A stretch of DNA of 64,000 nt from Bacillus sp. S/N-304-OC-R1 (GCF_019749375.1 NZ_JACWFE010000013.1:62001-126000), one strand, 5' to 3'; counted from the first letter of the stretch, positions 36,586-46,945 are shown. Notes: generated from the letters alone by a model not told the origin. Made by a program: numbers and translations.

Positions 36586-37569
36586 ATGGCGGTAATTTCT
36601 TATATTGATGCGGTAACAATGGCAATCCGTGAAGAAATGGAAAGAGATCCTAAGGTTTTTGTATTAGGGGAAGATGTTGGTAAAAAAGGCGGAGTTTTCA
36701 AAGCAACTCAAGGCTTATATGACCAATTTGGAGAGGAACGTGTTATTGACACGCCGCTTGCAGAGTCTGCAATCGCGGGAGTAGGGATTGGAGCGGCTAT
36801 GTATGGTATGCGTCCAATCGCAGAAATGCAATTTGCTGATTTTATTATGCCCGCTGTAAACCAAATTATTTCAGAGGCAGCAAGAATTCGATACCGTTCT
36901 AATAATGATTGGAGCTGTCCAATCGTTATTCGTGCTCCTTATGGCGGAGGAGTTCATGGAGCTTTATATCATTCTCAGTCAGTTGAATCGGTTTTTGCTA
37001 ATCAGCCTGGCTTGAAAATTGTCATGCCTTCAACGCCTTATGACGTAAAAGGTTTATTAAAAGCAGCTATTCGTGATGAAGATCCAGTTCTTTTCTTTGA
37101 GCATAAACGTGCTTACCGTTTAATTAAAGGAGAAGTTCCGGACGATGATTATGTATTGCCAATTGGAAAAGCAGACGTAAAGCGCGAAGGTGAAGACATT
37201 ACGGTCATTACTTACGGTTTATGTGTTCATTTTGCTCTGCAAGCGGCTGAAAGATTAGCGAAAGACGGCATTTCAGCGCATATTCTTGACTTAAGAACAG
37301 TATATCCGCTTGATAAAGAAGCAATTATCGAAGCTGCTACAAAAACAGGTAAAGTTTTACTTCTAACAGAGGATAATAAAGAAGGCAGCATAATGAGTGA
37401 AGTTTCAGCTATCATTGCTGAGAATTGCCTTTTTGAGCTTGATGCTCCGATTAAGCGCCTTGCTGGTCCTGATGTTCCAGCGATGCCATATGCTCCAACA
37501 ATGGAAAAATTCTTTATGGTCAACCCTGATAAAGTAGAAAAAGCAATGAGAGAATTGGCAGAATTTTAG
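36586..37569 (+). CDS. bkdAB: Branched-chain 2-oxo acid dehydrogenase E1 beta
   Basis: The 327-residue transketolase-like subunit has VFVLGEDVGKKGGVFKATQGL near the N-terminus, the AEMQFADFIMPAVNQI pyrimidine-domain block and a C-terminal transketolase domain. The gene starts 15 bp after bkdAA with AAGGGGG as SD. A repeat element of about 170 bp follows before bkdB. Confidence 0.96.
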   Translation: MAVISYIDAVTMAIREEMERDPKVFVLGEDVGKKGGVFKATQGLYDQFGEERVIDTPLAESAIAGVGIGAAMYGMRPIAEMQFADFIMPAVNQIISEAARIRYRSNNDWSCPIVIRAPYGGGVHGALYHSQSVESVFANQPGLKIVMPSTPYDVKGLLKAAIRDEDPVLFFEHKRAYRLIKGEVPDDDYVLPIGKADVKREGEDITVITYGLCVHFALQAAERLAKDGISAHILDLRTVYPLDKEAIIEAATKTGKVLLLTEDNKEGSIMSEVSAIIAENCLFELDAPIKRLAGPDVPAMPYAPTMEKFFMVNPDKVEKAMRELAEF

Positions 37570-37574
37570 TTAGA

Positions 37575-37745
37575 AAAGCGGAAGTGCCTCGTTCAGCCCC
37601 GACAAGCATAAGACGAGCCAGCAAAAAGGTCGATTTTTACCTTATTGCTGGAACGACTTATGACCTCGAGGTCGACAAAAACGCGACGTCCTGTCGCATT
37701 GTCGACACTAGTACTTCCTGTACGTCGGGGCTAGGCACTGCAGCT
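37575..37745. repeat. Interspersed palindromic repeat inside the bkd operon
   Basis: The outer arms are inverted: AGTGCCT (37583-37589) with AGGCACT (37733-37739), and CAGCCCCGAC (37594-37603) with GTCGGGGCT (37724-37732). Inside are a CCAGCAA/TTGCTGG hairpin, a perfect palindrome GACCTCGAGGTC (37662-37673) and a GTCGAC...GTCGAC hairpin. GC content is clearly higher than that of its neighbours. A related element in opposite orientation lies at 59.9 kb, sharing CCTCGAGGTC, the CCCCGAC-type block and ACAAGC. Elements of this look recur between genes in Bacillaceae genomes. Confidence 0.78.
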
Positions 37746-37771
37746 GGACAAAAGTGAAGGAGGCAATTCCA

Positions 37772-39094
37772 TTGGCAATAGAACAAATTAAAATGCCGCA
37801 ATTAGGTGAAAGTGTTACAGAGGGTACCATTAGTAAATGGTTAGTCTCTGTTGGTGATAAAGTAAATAAATATGATCCGCTTGCAGAAGTAATGACAGAT
37901 AAGGTAAACGCTGAAGTCCCATCTTCTTTTTCAGGCACCATTAAGGAATTAGTTGCCGAAGAAGGTGTAACTTATGCAGTCGGGGAAGTAATCCTTACGA
38001 TTGAAACAGAGGGTGGCGTAACAGGGGATGTGGCTCCAGAATCTCCACAAACACAAGCACCTGCTGGCAATACAGAAATAGTTACTCCTGCAGCAGCAGT
38101 GTCTTCTGCTCAAGCGAAGACAGATGGAAATAAAGTACGTTATTCTCCTGCTGTTTTGAAGCTATCACAGGAGCATGGCATTGATCTAACTTTAGTTTCA
38201 GGCACAGGTGCAGACGGACGGATTACGCGCAAAGATTTAATGGAAATTATTGAATCCGGCAATATTCCAAAAGCTAGTCAGGCTGCATCAGTACAAGCAG
38301 CTGCTCCTCAAGCTGAAGCTTCGCCGGCTAAAATTGAAGCTCCTGCTCCAGAAAAGCAAGCGGCTCCTGCACCGAATGTGCCAGTTGTCCCTGGAGATAT
38401 TGAAATCCCAGTAACAGGAGTTCGCAAGGCGATCGCTGCTAATATGCTTCGCAGCAAGCACGAGGCGCCACATGCTTGGACAATGATTGAAGTGGATGTT
38501 ACTAATTTAGTTGAATACCGGAATTCAATTAAAAATGATTTCAAGAAAAAAGAAGGCTTTAACCTGACATTCTTTGCTTTCTTTGTAAAAGCTGTTGCTC
38601 AGGCGCTTAAAGAATACCCACAAATCAACTCGATGTGGGCAGGCGATAAGATCATTCAAAAGAAGGATATTAACCTTTCAATAGCAGTTGCTACAGATGA
38701 TGCATTATTTGTCCCAGTTATTAAACATGCCGATGAAAAAACAATAAAAGGGATTGCCCGTGAAATCAATGAACTTGCAGCAAAGGTACGTTCAGGGAAG
38801 CTAACTTCAGCAGAGATGTCTGGCGGTACTTTCACTGTGAACAATACAGGTTCATTTGGCTCCATTCAGTCAAATGGAATAATCAACTATCCGCAGGCTG
38901 CCATCTTACAGGTTGAATCAATCGTTAAGCGCCCAGTGGTCATGAACAACGGAATGATTGCTGTTCGTGATATGGTGAATCTGTGCATGTCTCTTGATCA
39001 TCGCGTTCTAGATGGTCTTGTGTGCGGACGTTTCTTACAGCGTGTTAAAGAAATTCTAGAAAACACTTCAAAAGAAAATACATCTGTTTATTAA
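37772..39094 (+). CDS. bkdB: Branched-chain 2-oxo acid dehydrogenase E2 (lipoyl acyltransferase)
   Basis: The 440-residue E2 has an N-terminal lipoyl domain with the lipoylation Lys in EVMTDKVNAEVPS (about residue 43), a Pro/Ala/Gln-rich linker, a peripheral subunit-binding domain (RYSPAVLKLSQEHGIDLTLVSGTGADGRITRKDL), another Pro/Ala linker and the catalytic acyltransferase domain ending in MSLDHRVLDGLVCGRFLQRV. The start is TTG 37772 (MAIEQIKMPQLGES) with AAGGAGG eight bases upstream. It is slightly longer than the B. subtilis protein because of the linkers. It closes the operon. Confidence 0.95.
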   Translation: MAIEQIKMPQLGESVTEGTISKWLVSVGDKVNKYDPLAEVMTDKVNAEVPSSFSGTIKELVAEEGVTYAVGEVILTIETEGGVTGDVAPESPQTQAPAGNTEIVTPAAAVSSAQAKTDGNKVRYSPAVLKLSQEHGIDLTLVSGTGADGRITRKDLMEIIESGNIPKASQAASVQAAAPQAEASPAKIEAPAPEKQAAPAPNVPVVPGDIEIPVTGVRKAIAANMLRSKHEAPHAWTMIEVDVTNLVEYRNSIKNDFKKKEGFNLTFFAFFVKAVAQALKEYPQINSMWAGDKIIQKKDINLSIAVATDDALFVPVIKHADEKTIKGIAREINELAAKVRSGKLTSAEMSGGTFTVNNTGSFGSIQSNGIINYPQAAILQVESIVKRPVVMNNGMIAVRDMVNLCMSLDHRVLDGLVCGRFLQRVKEILENTSKENTSVY

Positions 39095-39098
39095 TATA

Positions 39099-39128
39099 GA
39101 AAAGGCTGCCATCAGGCAGCCTTTTCTA
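39099..39128 (+). terminator. Terminator of the bkd operon
   Basis: Perfect 12-bp stem GAAAAGGCTGCC / GGCAGCCTTTTC with an ATCA loop, directly after bkdB. Confidence 0.88.
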
Positions 39129-39200
39129 CGTATATTGAGGAAAAAGGAATAAAACAGTATTTAATAGCATGAATACCATAATTATTGGGACAGACCCTAA

Positions 39201-39229
39201 TTGCCTGTTTAATATTTGTGTAATAAAAT
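39201..39229 (+). promoter_or_regulatory. Candidate sigma-A promoter of mutAB-meaB
   Basis: TTGCCT (39201-39206), 17 bp, TAAAAT (39224-39229), leaving a leader of about 130 nt. I looked for a cobalamin riboswitch in this leader and did not see a B12-box. Confidence 0.45.
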
Positions 39230-39364
39230 ATTAATGATATGATTTTTACGAATTTTTTATATAATTCCGTTCATATACAAAGATCAAGCTAAGTTTCCTT
39301 CAAGAATCAGAACGGACTTATAAGCATATGAAGGGAGGGGAAGCTGTCTGCTAAGACAGTGGTC

Positions 39365-41203
39365 ATGACAATAAAAAAGATGATGAATGAATGCTTTCCG
39401 GCGTTTTCCCTAAATGATTGGGAGAAAAAAGCTGAAGAAGCCTTAAAAGGAAAGCCTGTTCATTCTTTAAACACTAATACGTATGAAAATATTGGATTAA
39501 AGCCCCTTTATACGAAACAGGATATTCATAACAGGGAGGTCTCACAATACCCTGGTGAAACAGATTATAGAAGAGGAATTCATTCGCTTGGATATCTTTC
39601 ACATGAATGGAAGGTTGCTCAAAAGGTAGTAGCAAGAAAGGGTGAGAGCTTACGAGATACCCTGCTTGCTGCTTTTAAAAGAGGGCAGTCTGCCATTTCG
39701 TTTAGTTTAGATCATATTAATATTAACGAGTTTGCTAGTTTAGTTGATGGTTTATATACTGAATATCCTTTCTGTATGGAAGTAACCGATAACCAGGCAG
39801 AAATATTACTGCAATTATCAAAGCAACCCGATAGTAAAAAGGTATCTGGTTATATAGCTGCAGATCCAATGGCACCAAAAGTATTGAAGGGCACTGCTGT
39901 AAAAAATCAAACATATGATGCATTTGCCGAAACAATCAAATTAGCACATGCAAGCATGCCAAACCTTAAGACCATTATGGTTAACACAAGTATTTACCAT
40001 AATGCAGGAGGTAATGCGGTTCAGGAACTTGCTTTTGCACTGGCAACCGGAGTTCATCATATTCAGCAGCTTTTGGAAAGAGGGCTTACAGTAGATACGA
40101 TAAAGAGTAAACTTGTTTTTAAATTTTCAATTGGTGCTAACTTTTTCATGGAAATTGCGAAGCTTCGTGCTGCAAGAGTGCTTTGGAATAAAGTAATAGA
40201 GGCATACGGTGTCGAAAATCATAGTCCAAACATGGTCATATCGGCTGAAACCTCTGCCTTTACAAAAACAGTATATGATCCCTATGTAAATATGCTTAGA
40301 GCAGGTAATGAGGCATTTGCTGCTGTACTTGGAGGTATTCAATATCTTAATGTTAGCCCCTTCAATGAACCGGAAGGTAAAACCACTCCGTTCTCTGATC
40401 GCATTGCACGTAACACTCAATTAATCTTAAAAAATGAAACTCATTTAGAGAAGATTGCTGATCCTGCAGGCGGTTCTTGGTATATTGAAAGTTTAACAAA
40501 TGAGCTGGCAGAAAAAGCTTGGACATTATTTCAGAATATAGACGAATTAGGTGGCATGGATAAAGCAATAGAGTCTGGCTGGGTAGATGAACAAATTACT
40601 GAAGTATACAATAAAAGAAGCAATGATATTTATACAAGGAAAAAAAGTATCATTGGCACAAATGTATATGCGAGTTTAAATGATTCTCCACTTGAAAACT
40701 TTGAAAGCGCTAACTTAAATGAAGGCGGTTTACGACAAGTCCGTTTGTCAGAACCATTTGAAAAGTTACGGAGAAAAGCAGAACAAATGGAGAAAGCAGG
40801 TAAAAAACCGACAGCTGGTCTAATTTGCTTAGGAGAGTTAAAGGCGCATAAAGCAAGAATGGATTTTATTACGGGTTTTCTTGCTCCAGGCGGTATTCAC
40901 GCTTGCCAAAGTCAAGATATTGCCGAGCCAGAACAAGCAATACTGTTTGTAAGTGAAACAAATCTTCAGCATTATATCATTTGTGGTACAGACAATCAGT
41001 ATGAAGAATTTGGCAAAGAAATGGCACGTCTTGTAAAAGAAAAACATCCGAATGTAAAACTTTATCTTGCAGGTCTTCCTGATCGGGATAAACAAGTGCT
41101 GTTTAAACAAGCAGGAATAAATGAATTTATTCATCTTCGCAGCAATTGCTTTGAAATTCTATCTTCCTTATTAAGCGAAATGGAGGTGGCTGGTAATGAA
41201 TAA
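39365..41203 (+). CDS. mutA: Methylmalonyl-CoA mutase small subunit
   Basis: The 612-residue protein matches the mutase barrel of MutA ([23 protein letters not shown]) but lacks the DxHxxG cobalamin motif in its C-terminal domain, where it reads [18 protein letters not shown]. It is therefore the non-catalytic partner of MutB. The start is uncertain: ATG 39365 has no SD close by. The nearest one, GGGAGGGG, is about 25 bases upstream, with a CTGTCT-GCTA-AGACAG hairpin in between. GTG 39359 is also in frame. The gene overlaps mutB by 8 bp. Confidence 0.92.
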   Translation: MTIKKMMNECFPAFSLNDWEKKAEEALKGKPVHSLNTNTYENIGLKPLYTKQDIHNREVSQYPGETDYRRGIHSLGYLSHEWKVAQKVVARKGESLRDTLLAAFKRGQSAISFSLDHININEFASLVDGLYTEYPFCMEVTDNQAEILLQLSKQPDSKKVSGYIAADPMAPKVLKGTAVKNQTYDAFAETIKLAHASMPNLKTIMVNTSIYHNAGGNAVQELAFALATGVHHIQQLLERGLTVDTIKSKLVFKFSIGANFFMEIAKLRAARVLWNKVIEAYGVENHSPNMVISAETSAFTKTVYDPYVNMLRAGNEAFAAVLGGIQYLNVSPFNEPEGKTTPFSDRIARNTQLILKNETHLEKIADPAGGSWYIESLTNELAEKAWTLFQNIDELGGMDKAIESGWVDEQITEVYNKRSNDIYTRKKSIIGTNVYASLNDSPLENFESANLNEGGLRQVRLSEPFEKLRRKAEQMEKAGKKPTAGLICLGELKAHKARMDFITGFLAPGGIHACQSQDIAEPEQAILFVSETNLQHYIICGTDNQYEEFGKEMARLVKEKHPNVKLYLAGLPDRDKQVLFKQAGINEFIHLRSNCFEILSSLLSEMEVAGNE

Positions 41204-43391
41204 TAAACCAGATTTTAAAAGCATTTCTCTTTTCGATGGCAGCAAGCCGTCTAAGGATGAATGGACAAAGAAAGCAGCAGCTGAAATAAATAGTTCTATC
41301 GAAGATCTATTATTTGAAACAAATGAACAGATTGCTATCAAACCTCTTTATACGGAAGGGGATTTAAGAGATTTACACCATATGGATGGGACCCCGGGCT
41401 TGCCGCCATACACACGCGGACCTTATCCGACAATGTATGTGAATCGTCCATGGACAGTTCGCCAATATGCAGGATTTTCTACTGCGGAGGAGAGCAATGC
41501 TTTTTATCGAAGAAATCTTGCTATGGGACAGAAGGGTTTATCGGTCGCATTTGACCTTGCTACACACCGCGGCTATGATTCTGATCATCCAAGAGTAGTG
41601 GGGGATGTTGGAAAAGCAGGCGTAGCAATTGATTCTGTTCTAGATATGAAAACTTTATTTGATGGTATACCTCTGGACCAAATGTCTGTCTCGATGACAA
41701 TGAATGGCGCAGTATTGCCAATTATGGCTTTCTTTATAGTGACTGCTGAAGAACAAGGTGTCAGCCAGGAAAAGTTATCAGGCACCATTCAAAATGATAT
41801 TTTAAAAGAATATATGGTAAGGAATACGTATATTTATCCTCCGGATATGTCTATGAAAATTATCGCTGATATTTTTGAATACACGTCCAAATATATGCCT
41901 AAGTTTAATAGCATCAGTATTTCCGGCTATCATATGCAAGAGGCTGGTGCACCAGCAGATATTGAGCTTGCTTATACATTAGCAGATGGATTAGAGTACG
42001 TCAGAACGGGCTTAAAGGCAGGAATCGATATTGACTCCTTTGCACCAAGACTTTCCTTCTTCTGGGCGATCGGCATGAATTACTTTATGGAAGTTGCTAA
42101 AATGCGTGCTGCGCGATTTATTTGGGCAAAAATGATGAAAACGTTCCAACCAAAAAACGACAAGTCGATGGCACTCAGAACGCATTCTCAAACATCTGGC
42201 TGGAGCTTAACAGAGCAGGATCCGTTTAATAATGTGACGAGAACATTAATCGAAGCTCATGCAGCGGCAATGGGACATACCCAATCACTGCATACAAATG
42301 CACTAGATGAAGCGATTGCACTGCCAACTGATTTCTCTGCAAGGATTGCAAGAAATACACAGCTTTATCTTCAAGAGGAAACAGGAATCACGAATGTCAT
42401 TGATCCTTGGGCAGGCTCTTATTATGTAGAAGCATTAACAGATGGGTTAATTAAACGGGCGTGGGAGCATATTGAGGAAATTGAAGGTCTGGGAGGCATG
42501 GCGAAAGCTATTGAAACTGGACTGCCAAAAATGAAGATAGAAGAAGCAGCTGCACGCAGGCAAGCACAGATTGATTCAGGTAAAGAGATCATTATCGGGG
42601 TAAATAAATATCGGCTTGACATAGAAGAGCCAATTGAAATACTAGATATTGATAATACAGCTGTTCGTCTAAAGCAAATTGAAAAGCTGCAGACTTTGAA
42701 GGCAGCACGTGATGAAGAAAAGGTTAACGAAGCACTTGTGTCCATTACAAAAGCGGCTGAAACAGGTGAAGGTAATTTGCTGGAATTATCTGTACAAGCG
42801 GGTAGAGTTCGGGCAACACTTGGTGAAATTTCCTCCGCTATTGAAAAAGTGGCTAACCGTCACAAAGCGATTATTCGCTCGATTAGCGGTGTTTATAGTT
42901 CTGCTTTTTCAAATGAAGAGGAAATCATTGAAGTGAAGAAAATGACAGATGAATTCTTAGAGAACGAAGGCAGAAGGCCACGGATACTAATTGCGAAGAT
43001 GGGACAGGATGGGCATGACCGTGGAGCAAAAGTTATTGCAACTGCCTTTGCAGATCTAGGATTTGATGTAGATATTGGCCCTTTATTCCAAACTCCTGAA
43101 GAAACAGCAAGACAGGCAGTTGAAAATGATGTCCATGTGATTGGAATTAGTTCACTGGCTGCAGGACATAAAACTCTTCTTCCACAGTTAATTGAAGAGC
43201 TTGAAAAGCTTGATAGGGAAGATATTCTCGTCGTGATTGGCGGAGTGATTCCAGCTCAGGACTACGAATATCTATATGAACATGGTGCTTCCGCAATCTT
43301 TGGACCGGGAACAGTCATTCCAGTTGCTGCCCAAAAGGTTATTCGCGAAATTTATAACCGGATAGGTTATGAGGAAGTCACAAATGAATAA
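41196..43391 (+). CDS. mutB: Methylmalonyl-CoA mutase large (catalytic) subunit
   Basis: The 731-residue subunit has the substrate-binding barrel ([42 protein letters not shown]) and a C-terminal cobalamin-binding domain with [27 protein letters not shown], the intact DxHxxG motif. It rearranges (R)-methylmalonyl-CoA to succinyl-CoA using adenosylcobalamin. The start ATG 41196 has GGAGGTGG upstream and lies inside the end of mutA (shared ATGAATAA), implying coupled translation. Confidence 0.97.
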   Translation: MNNKPDFKSISLFDGSKPSKDEWTKKAAAEINSSIEDLLFETNEQIAIKPLYTEGDLRDLHHMDGTPGLPPYTRGPYPTMYVNRPWTVRQYAGFSTAEESNAFYRRNLAMGQKGLSVAFDLATHRGYDSDHPRVVGDVGKAGVAIDSVLDMKTLFDGIPLDQMSVSMTMNGAVLPIMAFFIVTAEEQGVSQEKLSGTIQNDILKEYMVRNTYIYPPDMSMKIIADIFEYTSKYMPKFNSISISGYHMQEAGAPADIELAYTLADGLEYVRTGLKAGIDIDSFAPRLSFFWAIGMNYFMEVAKMRAARFIWAKMMKTFQPKNDKSMALRTHSQTSGWSLTEQDPFNNVTRTLIEAHAAAMGHTQSLHTNALDEAIALPTDFSARIARNTQLYLQEETGITNVIDPWAGSYYVEALTDGLIKRAWEHIEEIEGLGGMAKAIETGLPKMKIEEAAARRQAQIDSGKEIIIGVNKYRLDIEEPIEILDIDNTAVRLKQIEKLQTLKAARDEEKVNEALVSITKAAETGEGNLLELSVQAGRVRATLGEISSAIEKVANRHKAIIRSISGVYSSAFSNEEEIIEVKKMTDEFLENEGRRPRILIAKMGQDGHDRGAKVIATAFADLGFDVDIGPLFQTPEETARQAVENDVHVIGISSLAAGHKTLLPQLIEELEKLDREDILVVIGGVIPAQDYEYLYEHGASAIFGPGTVIPVAAQKVIREIYNRIGYEEVTNE

Positions 43392-44508
43392 TGAAAAAAA
43401 ACCTGAATGGTTTGACGGCTCCAATCCCGATAACTTTACTACTGTTGTAAGAAAGGGAGTAGAAATAACTTCAGACAGTTATGGATTTGTGAAAAATACT
43501 AAATTCAAGAAGAAGTCTGGGCATGATCCGAATAATGATGAATTAGCTGCAGGTATTATAGATGGCAATCGGACATTGCTTGCGCGGGCAATCACATTAA
43601 TTGAGAGTAATGCAGAACATCATTTTCGAAAAGCACAGGATCTTTTGCAGAGGCTGCTCCCTTTTTCCGGAAAAGCCATACGAATTGGCATTACTGGAGT
43701 TCCTGGAGCGGGAAAAAGTACATTCATTGAGGCGTTTGGATCGTATTTATGTGACCTCGGGTTAAAAGTAGCAGTACTTGCAATTGATCCTAGCTCGAGT
43801 ATAAGCGGAGGCAGCATCCTTGGGGATAAAACTAGGATGGAGTTCCTTTCTAGAAATCCTAGAGCATATATTCGTCCGTCACCATCCTCTGGCAAACTTG
43901 GCGGTGTTCATCGTAAAACGAGAGAAACGATGCTTATCTGCGAGGCTGCCGGCTTCGATGTAATTTTAATTGAAACTGTTGGTGTCGGTCAGAGTGAAGT
44001 GCTTGTAAGAGATATGGTCGACTTTTTTATGCTATTGGTTTTAACGGGTGCAGGCGACGAACTCCAAGGGATGAAAAAAGGGATTATGGAGCTTGCTGAT
44101 GCAATTGTTGTCAATAAAGCGGATGGACCGAATAAAGGGCTTGCCTTAAAAACGAAGGAAGAGTACAGCCGCATTCTTCACTTTCTGCAGCCGGCAACAA
44201 AAGGCTGGGAAACAAAAGCTTTTACTTGTTCAGCCATGTATAATGAGGGAATGAGTGAGATTTGGCAAACGATCCGGACCTTTGAAGTGCAAACAAAGGA
44301 AAGGGGAGTTTTTGAAGAACGAAGAAGATTCCAAACGAAGGAATGGATATACTCGATGATTATTGATCAGCTGCAATTCAGCTTTTTCTATCATCAAGAA
44401 GTAAGAACCCTTTTGCCAAAGATTGAAAACGAGGTTATTGCAGGAAATCGGACAGTTACATCGGCGGTAGAAGAACTGTTTAAAGTCTTTTCTCTAAATC
44501 GAGAATAA
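43384..44508 (+). CDS. meaB: Mutase chaperone GTPase MeaB
   Basis: The 374-residue G3E GTPase has Walker [16 protein letters not shown] (about residues 105-119), the [16 protein letters not shown] switch region, [10 protein letters not shown] and the NKADG guanine motif. It guards cofactor loading and protects methylmalonyl-CoA mutase. The start ATG 43384 (MNNEKKPE) has GAGGAAG upstream and overlaps the end of mutB by the same eight bases (ATGAATAA) as the mutA-mutB junction. Confidence 0.95.
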   Translation: MNNEKKPEWFDGSNPDNFTTVVRKGVEITSDSYGFVKNTKFKKKSGHDPNNDELAAGIIDGNRTLLARAITLIESNAEHHFRKAQDLLQRLLPFSGKAIRIGITGVPGAGKSTFIEAFGSYLCDLGLKVAVLAIDPSSSISGGSILGDKTRMEFLSRNPRAYIRPSPSSGKLGGVHRKTRETMLICEAAGFDVILIETVGVGQSEVLVRDMVDFFMLLVLTGAGDELQGMKKGIMELADAIVVNKADGPNKGLALKTKEEYSRILHFLQPATKGWETKAFTCSAMYNEGMSEIWQTIRTFEVQTKERGVFEERRRFQTKEWIYSMIIDQLQFSFFYHQEVRTLLPKIENEVIAGNRTVTSAVEELFKVFSLNRE

Positions 44509-44513
44509 TAGAG

Positions 44514-44538
44514 AGCTGTCCCAATTGGGGCAGCTTTT
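44514..44538 (+). terminator. Terminator of mutAB-meaB
   Basis: AGCTGTCCC pairs with GGGGCAGCT (one G-T), AATT loop, then TTTT. Confidence 0.82.
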
Positions 44539-44594
44539 CATATTCATGATTGAATCACTAAAAACAACATTTTAATATAAACTATTTCATTACA

Positions 44595-44624
44595 TTGAAA
44601 ACAAGGCATAACTATTGGTATGAT
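44595..44624 (+). promoter_or_regulatory. Candidate sigma-A promoter of brxB
   Basis: TTGAAA (44595-44600), 18 bp, TATGAT (44619-44624), about 40 bp before the gene. Confidence 0.5.
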
Positions 44625-44665
44625 GTAGGTAAGGCAACTTTTTGAAATAAGGAGGAAAGATTTTT

Positions 44666-45103
44666 ATGAATATGGATTTTAATTTATTTATGAATGATGT
44701 TGTTAATCAGGCACGTAAAGAGATCGTGGCTGCAGGCTATACAGAATTAAAAACAACAGATGAGGTAGAGGAAGCACTAAATCAAAAAGGAACTACTCTT
44801 GTAATGGTTAACTCTGTTTGCGGATGTGCTGGCGGAATTGCAAGACCCGCAGCTGCTCACTCGCTTCATTACGATAAACGGCCAGATCATCTAGTGACTG
44901 TATTTGCTGGTCAAGATAAAGATGCAACTGCTGCTGCACGTAATTATTTTACAGGATATCCGCCATCCTCACCATCTTTTGCCTTATTAAAAGACGGAAA
45001 GCTGTGCACGATGATCGAGCGTCATGAAATTGAAGGCCATGAGCCAATGGCAGTCGTCCAAAAATTGCAAAATGCATTTGAACAATATTGTGAAGATATG
45101 TAA
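44666..45103 (+). CDS. brxB: Bacilliredoxin BrxB (YqiW)
   Basis: The 145-residue DUF1094 protein has the CGC active site in [17 protein letters not shown] and the family ending [17 protein letters not shown]. Its length equals B. subtilis YqiW. Bacilliredoxins remove bacillithiol from oxidised protein cysteines. The start ATG 44666 has AAGGAGG upstream. It is a single-gene unit between two terminators. Confidence 0.96.
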   Translation: MNMDFNLFMNDVVNQARKEIVAAGYTELKTTDEVEEALNQKGTTLVMVNSVCGCAGGIARPAAAHSLHYDKRPDHLVTVFAGQDKDATAAARNYFTGYPPSSPSFALLKDGKLCTMIERHEIEGHEPMAVVQKLQNAFEQYCEDM

Positions 45104-45104
45104 A

Positions 45105-45127
45105 AGTCCCTTTAGGGGCTTTTTTTA
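45105..45127 (+). terminator. Terminator of brxB
   Basis: AGTCCC / GGGGCT stem, TTTA loop, T7 tract. Confidence 0.8.
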
Positions 45128-45268
45128 TATAATTTTTTTCCTTTATATAACACAATAAAAATACAAATATATTTATTTTTATGCATTATTATATTTCGAA
45201 ATCTCTCGGTGTAAAATCACGAAGTTAGTTGTCAGAATAGTAAAATAACGTATATTAAATAAATAGTA

Positions 45269-45321
45269 TTGCATAATTATAAACATGTGTTAAAATACAT
45301 TTAAGTGAATAAATATTAATT
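45269..45321 (+). promoter_or_regulatory. artP promoter with a candidate ArgR box
   Basis: TTGCAT (45269-45274), 16 bp, TAAAAT (45291-45296) form a promoter. Eight bases after the -10, AGTGAATAAATATTAATT (45304-45321) resembles the 18-bp ARG box bound by ArgR/AhrC. A box over the transcription start would fit repression by arginine. The 306-bp gap 45104-45409 is otherwise extremely AT-rich, so chance matches are possible. Confidence 0.4.
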
Positions 45322-45409
45322 AAAAAGAACACTTGAAAATTAATAGGTTATCACGGATAATATATTTAAATAATAATAATTTTCAGAAAGATATAAGGGG
45401 GAAGAATAT

Positions 45410-46198
45410 ATGAAAAAGATCGTTTCTTACTTTTTTGTTAGTATTCTACTAATCGGTTTGCTTGCCGCATGTGGAACGAGTGGAGAGAAAACTACAGGCG
45501 GATCTAAAGGCGATGACTCTAAAAAGAAAACATTAATTATGGGGACTTCTGGAGACTATGCACCGTTTGAATATATCGATACAGCTAAAGGTGATGACAT
45601 TATTGGAATCGACATCGATATTGCTAAAGCGGTTACAAAAAAATTAGGCTATGATTTTGAAGTACGTGATATGGACTTCGGCGGCTTAATTCAAGCATTA
45701 CAATCTGGTCAAGTGGACTTTGTTCTTGCTGCTATGTCTGCAACAGATGAGAGAAAGAAAAGTGTAGATTTCAGTGAGGTCTACTATACTTCTAAACATA
45801 TGATTGTTTCAAAGAAAGATAGCGGTATTACAAAGGTAGAAGACCTTAAAGACAAAAAGATTGGTGCTCAGTTAGGGTCAATTCAGGAAGAAAAGGCAAA
45901 TGAATTAGCCAAAACAGTGGACATGACTGTTGAAAACCGCAACCGTATTCCTGAACTAATCCAAGAAATTAAAGCTGGCCGTTTTGATGCGGCAATTATT
46001 GAAGATACAGTTGCTAAAGGCTACTTAGATAATAATCCAGATCTTGAAGGCTTTACAGTTGAAGACGCTGATGGCGGATATGCGATTGCGCTTCCTAAGA
46101 ACAGTGAGCTTACTGCAGAATTCAATAAAGTATTAAAAGAAATGATTGAAAACGGCGAAGTTGATGCCATTATTAAAAAGTATTTTGAAGCACAATAA
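45410..46198 (+). CDS. artP: Arginine/polar amino acid ABC transporter, substrate-binding lipoprotein
   Basis: The 262-residue protein has a lipoprotein signal peptide with lipobox LLAAC (Cys about residue 21), a Ser/Gly/Lys linker and a family 3 solute-binding domain (MGTSGDYAPFEYID, IGIDIDIAKAVTKKLGY, FVLAAMSATDERKKSVDFS). It matches YqiX/ArtP by position in the artPQR operon. Arginine specificity is inferred from synteny and the possible ArgR box. The start ATG 45410 has AAGGGGGAAG upstream. A terminator separates it from artQ. Confidence 0.9.
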   Translation: MKKIVSYFFVSILLIGLLAACGTSGEKTTGGSKGDDSKKKTLIMGTSGDYAPFEYIDTAKGDDIIGIDIDIAKAVTKKLGYDFEVRDMDFGGLIQALQSGQVDFVLAAMSATDERKKSVDFSEVYYTSKHMIVSKKDSGITKVEDLKDKKIGAQLGSIQEEKANELAKTVDMTVENRNRIPELIQEIKAGRFDAAIIEDTVAKGYLDNNPDLEGFTVEDADGGYAIALPKNSELTAEFNKVLKEMIENGEVDAIIKKYFEAQ

Positions 46199-46214
46199 TA
46201 TTCCAACTGGCGGC

Positions 46215-46250
46215 AAACGTTCAGAAGTTAAACGACTTCTGAACGTTTTT
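46215..46250 (+). terminator. Intra-operon terminator between artP and artQ
   Basis: Perfect 13-bp stem AACGTTCAGAAGT / ACTTCTGAACGTT with a six-base loop and a T5 run. It should end most transcripts after the binding protein, giving more ArtP than ArtQ and ArtR. Confidence 0.88.
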
Positions 46251-46285
46251 GCCCTTGTGATATTTAGAGAGGACTGAGCTTCCGG

Positions 46286-46945
46286 ATGAATTTAGATTTT
46301 TCTTCCATACTCCCTTCCCTACCATACATGATAAAGGGGATTACCGTAACACTTCAAATTGTTGCAGGAGCCGGTTTATTGGGGTTTGTATTAGGAATTA
46401 TATTATCATTGTTTAAGATTAGTTCCGTAAAACTGCTATTGTGGTTTGCAGACGGGTATACGTCTATTTTCCGCGGAACTCCCCTAGTTCTGCAGCTGAT
46501 GATCATTTATTTTGGATCTCCGCAAATATTTGGATATCAAATTGAACCATACCTTGCAGCTGTTCTTGCATTCGGCTTTAACTCCGCTGCCTATATATCT
46601 GAAATTATTCGTGCTGGAATTCTCGCAGTTGATAAAGGGCAGAGCGAGGCGGCAATGGCTCTAGGTGTGCCATACAGCAAAATGATGTTAAATATTATTT
46701 TGCCGCAGGCATTAAAAAATATTTTACCTGCATTAATGAATGAATTTATTACATTAACGAAAGAGTCTGCGATCGTCACGACAATTGGAGTAATGGATAT
46801 TATGCGCAGAGCCTATCAGGTTGGGGCGAACACATATAGATTCTTTGAACCATTATTATTGGCTGGTATGATTTATTATTTAATGGTTATTACGTTAACA
46901 CTCCTCGGCAAAGCAGTTGAAAGGAGAATGAGACGCGGTGATTAA
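46286..46945 (+). CDS. artQ: Arginine/polar amino acid ABC transporter, permease
   Basis: The 219-residue His/Glu/Gln/Arg/opine-family permease has about five transmembrane helices and the EAA loop [35 protein letters not shown]. The [14 protein letters not shown] motif is typical of amino-acid importers. The start ATG 46286 has only a modest SD (GAGAGGA) at long spacing. Its end overlaps artR by 8 bp (GTGATTAA). Confidence 0.92.
   Translation: MNLDFSSILPSLPYMIKGITVTLQIVAGAGLLGFVLGIILSLFKISSVKLLLWFADGYTSIFRGTPLVLQLMIIYFGSPQIFGYQIEPYLAAVLAFGFNSAAYISEIIRAGILAVDKGQSEAAMALGVPYSKMMLNIILPQALKNILPALMNEFITLTKESAIVTTIGVMDIMRRAYQVGANTYRFFEPLLLAGMIYYLMVITLTLLGKAVERRMRRGD

Noticed and set aside
39095..39364. 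Cobalamin riboswitch upstream of the B12-dependent mutase genes
   Set aside because: The leader is about 130 nt, AT-rich, and shows no B12-box or the usual multi-helix core.
40127..41134. Long reverse-strand open frames opposite mutA
   Set aside because: They lack SD sites and recognisable domains and mirror the codon pattern of the real gene.
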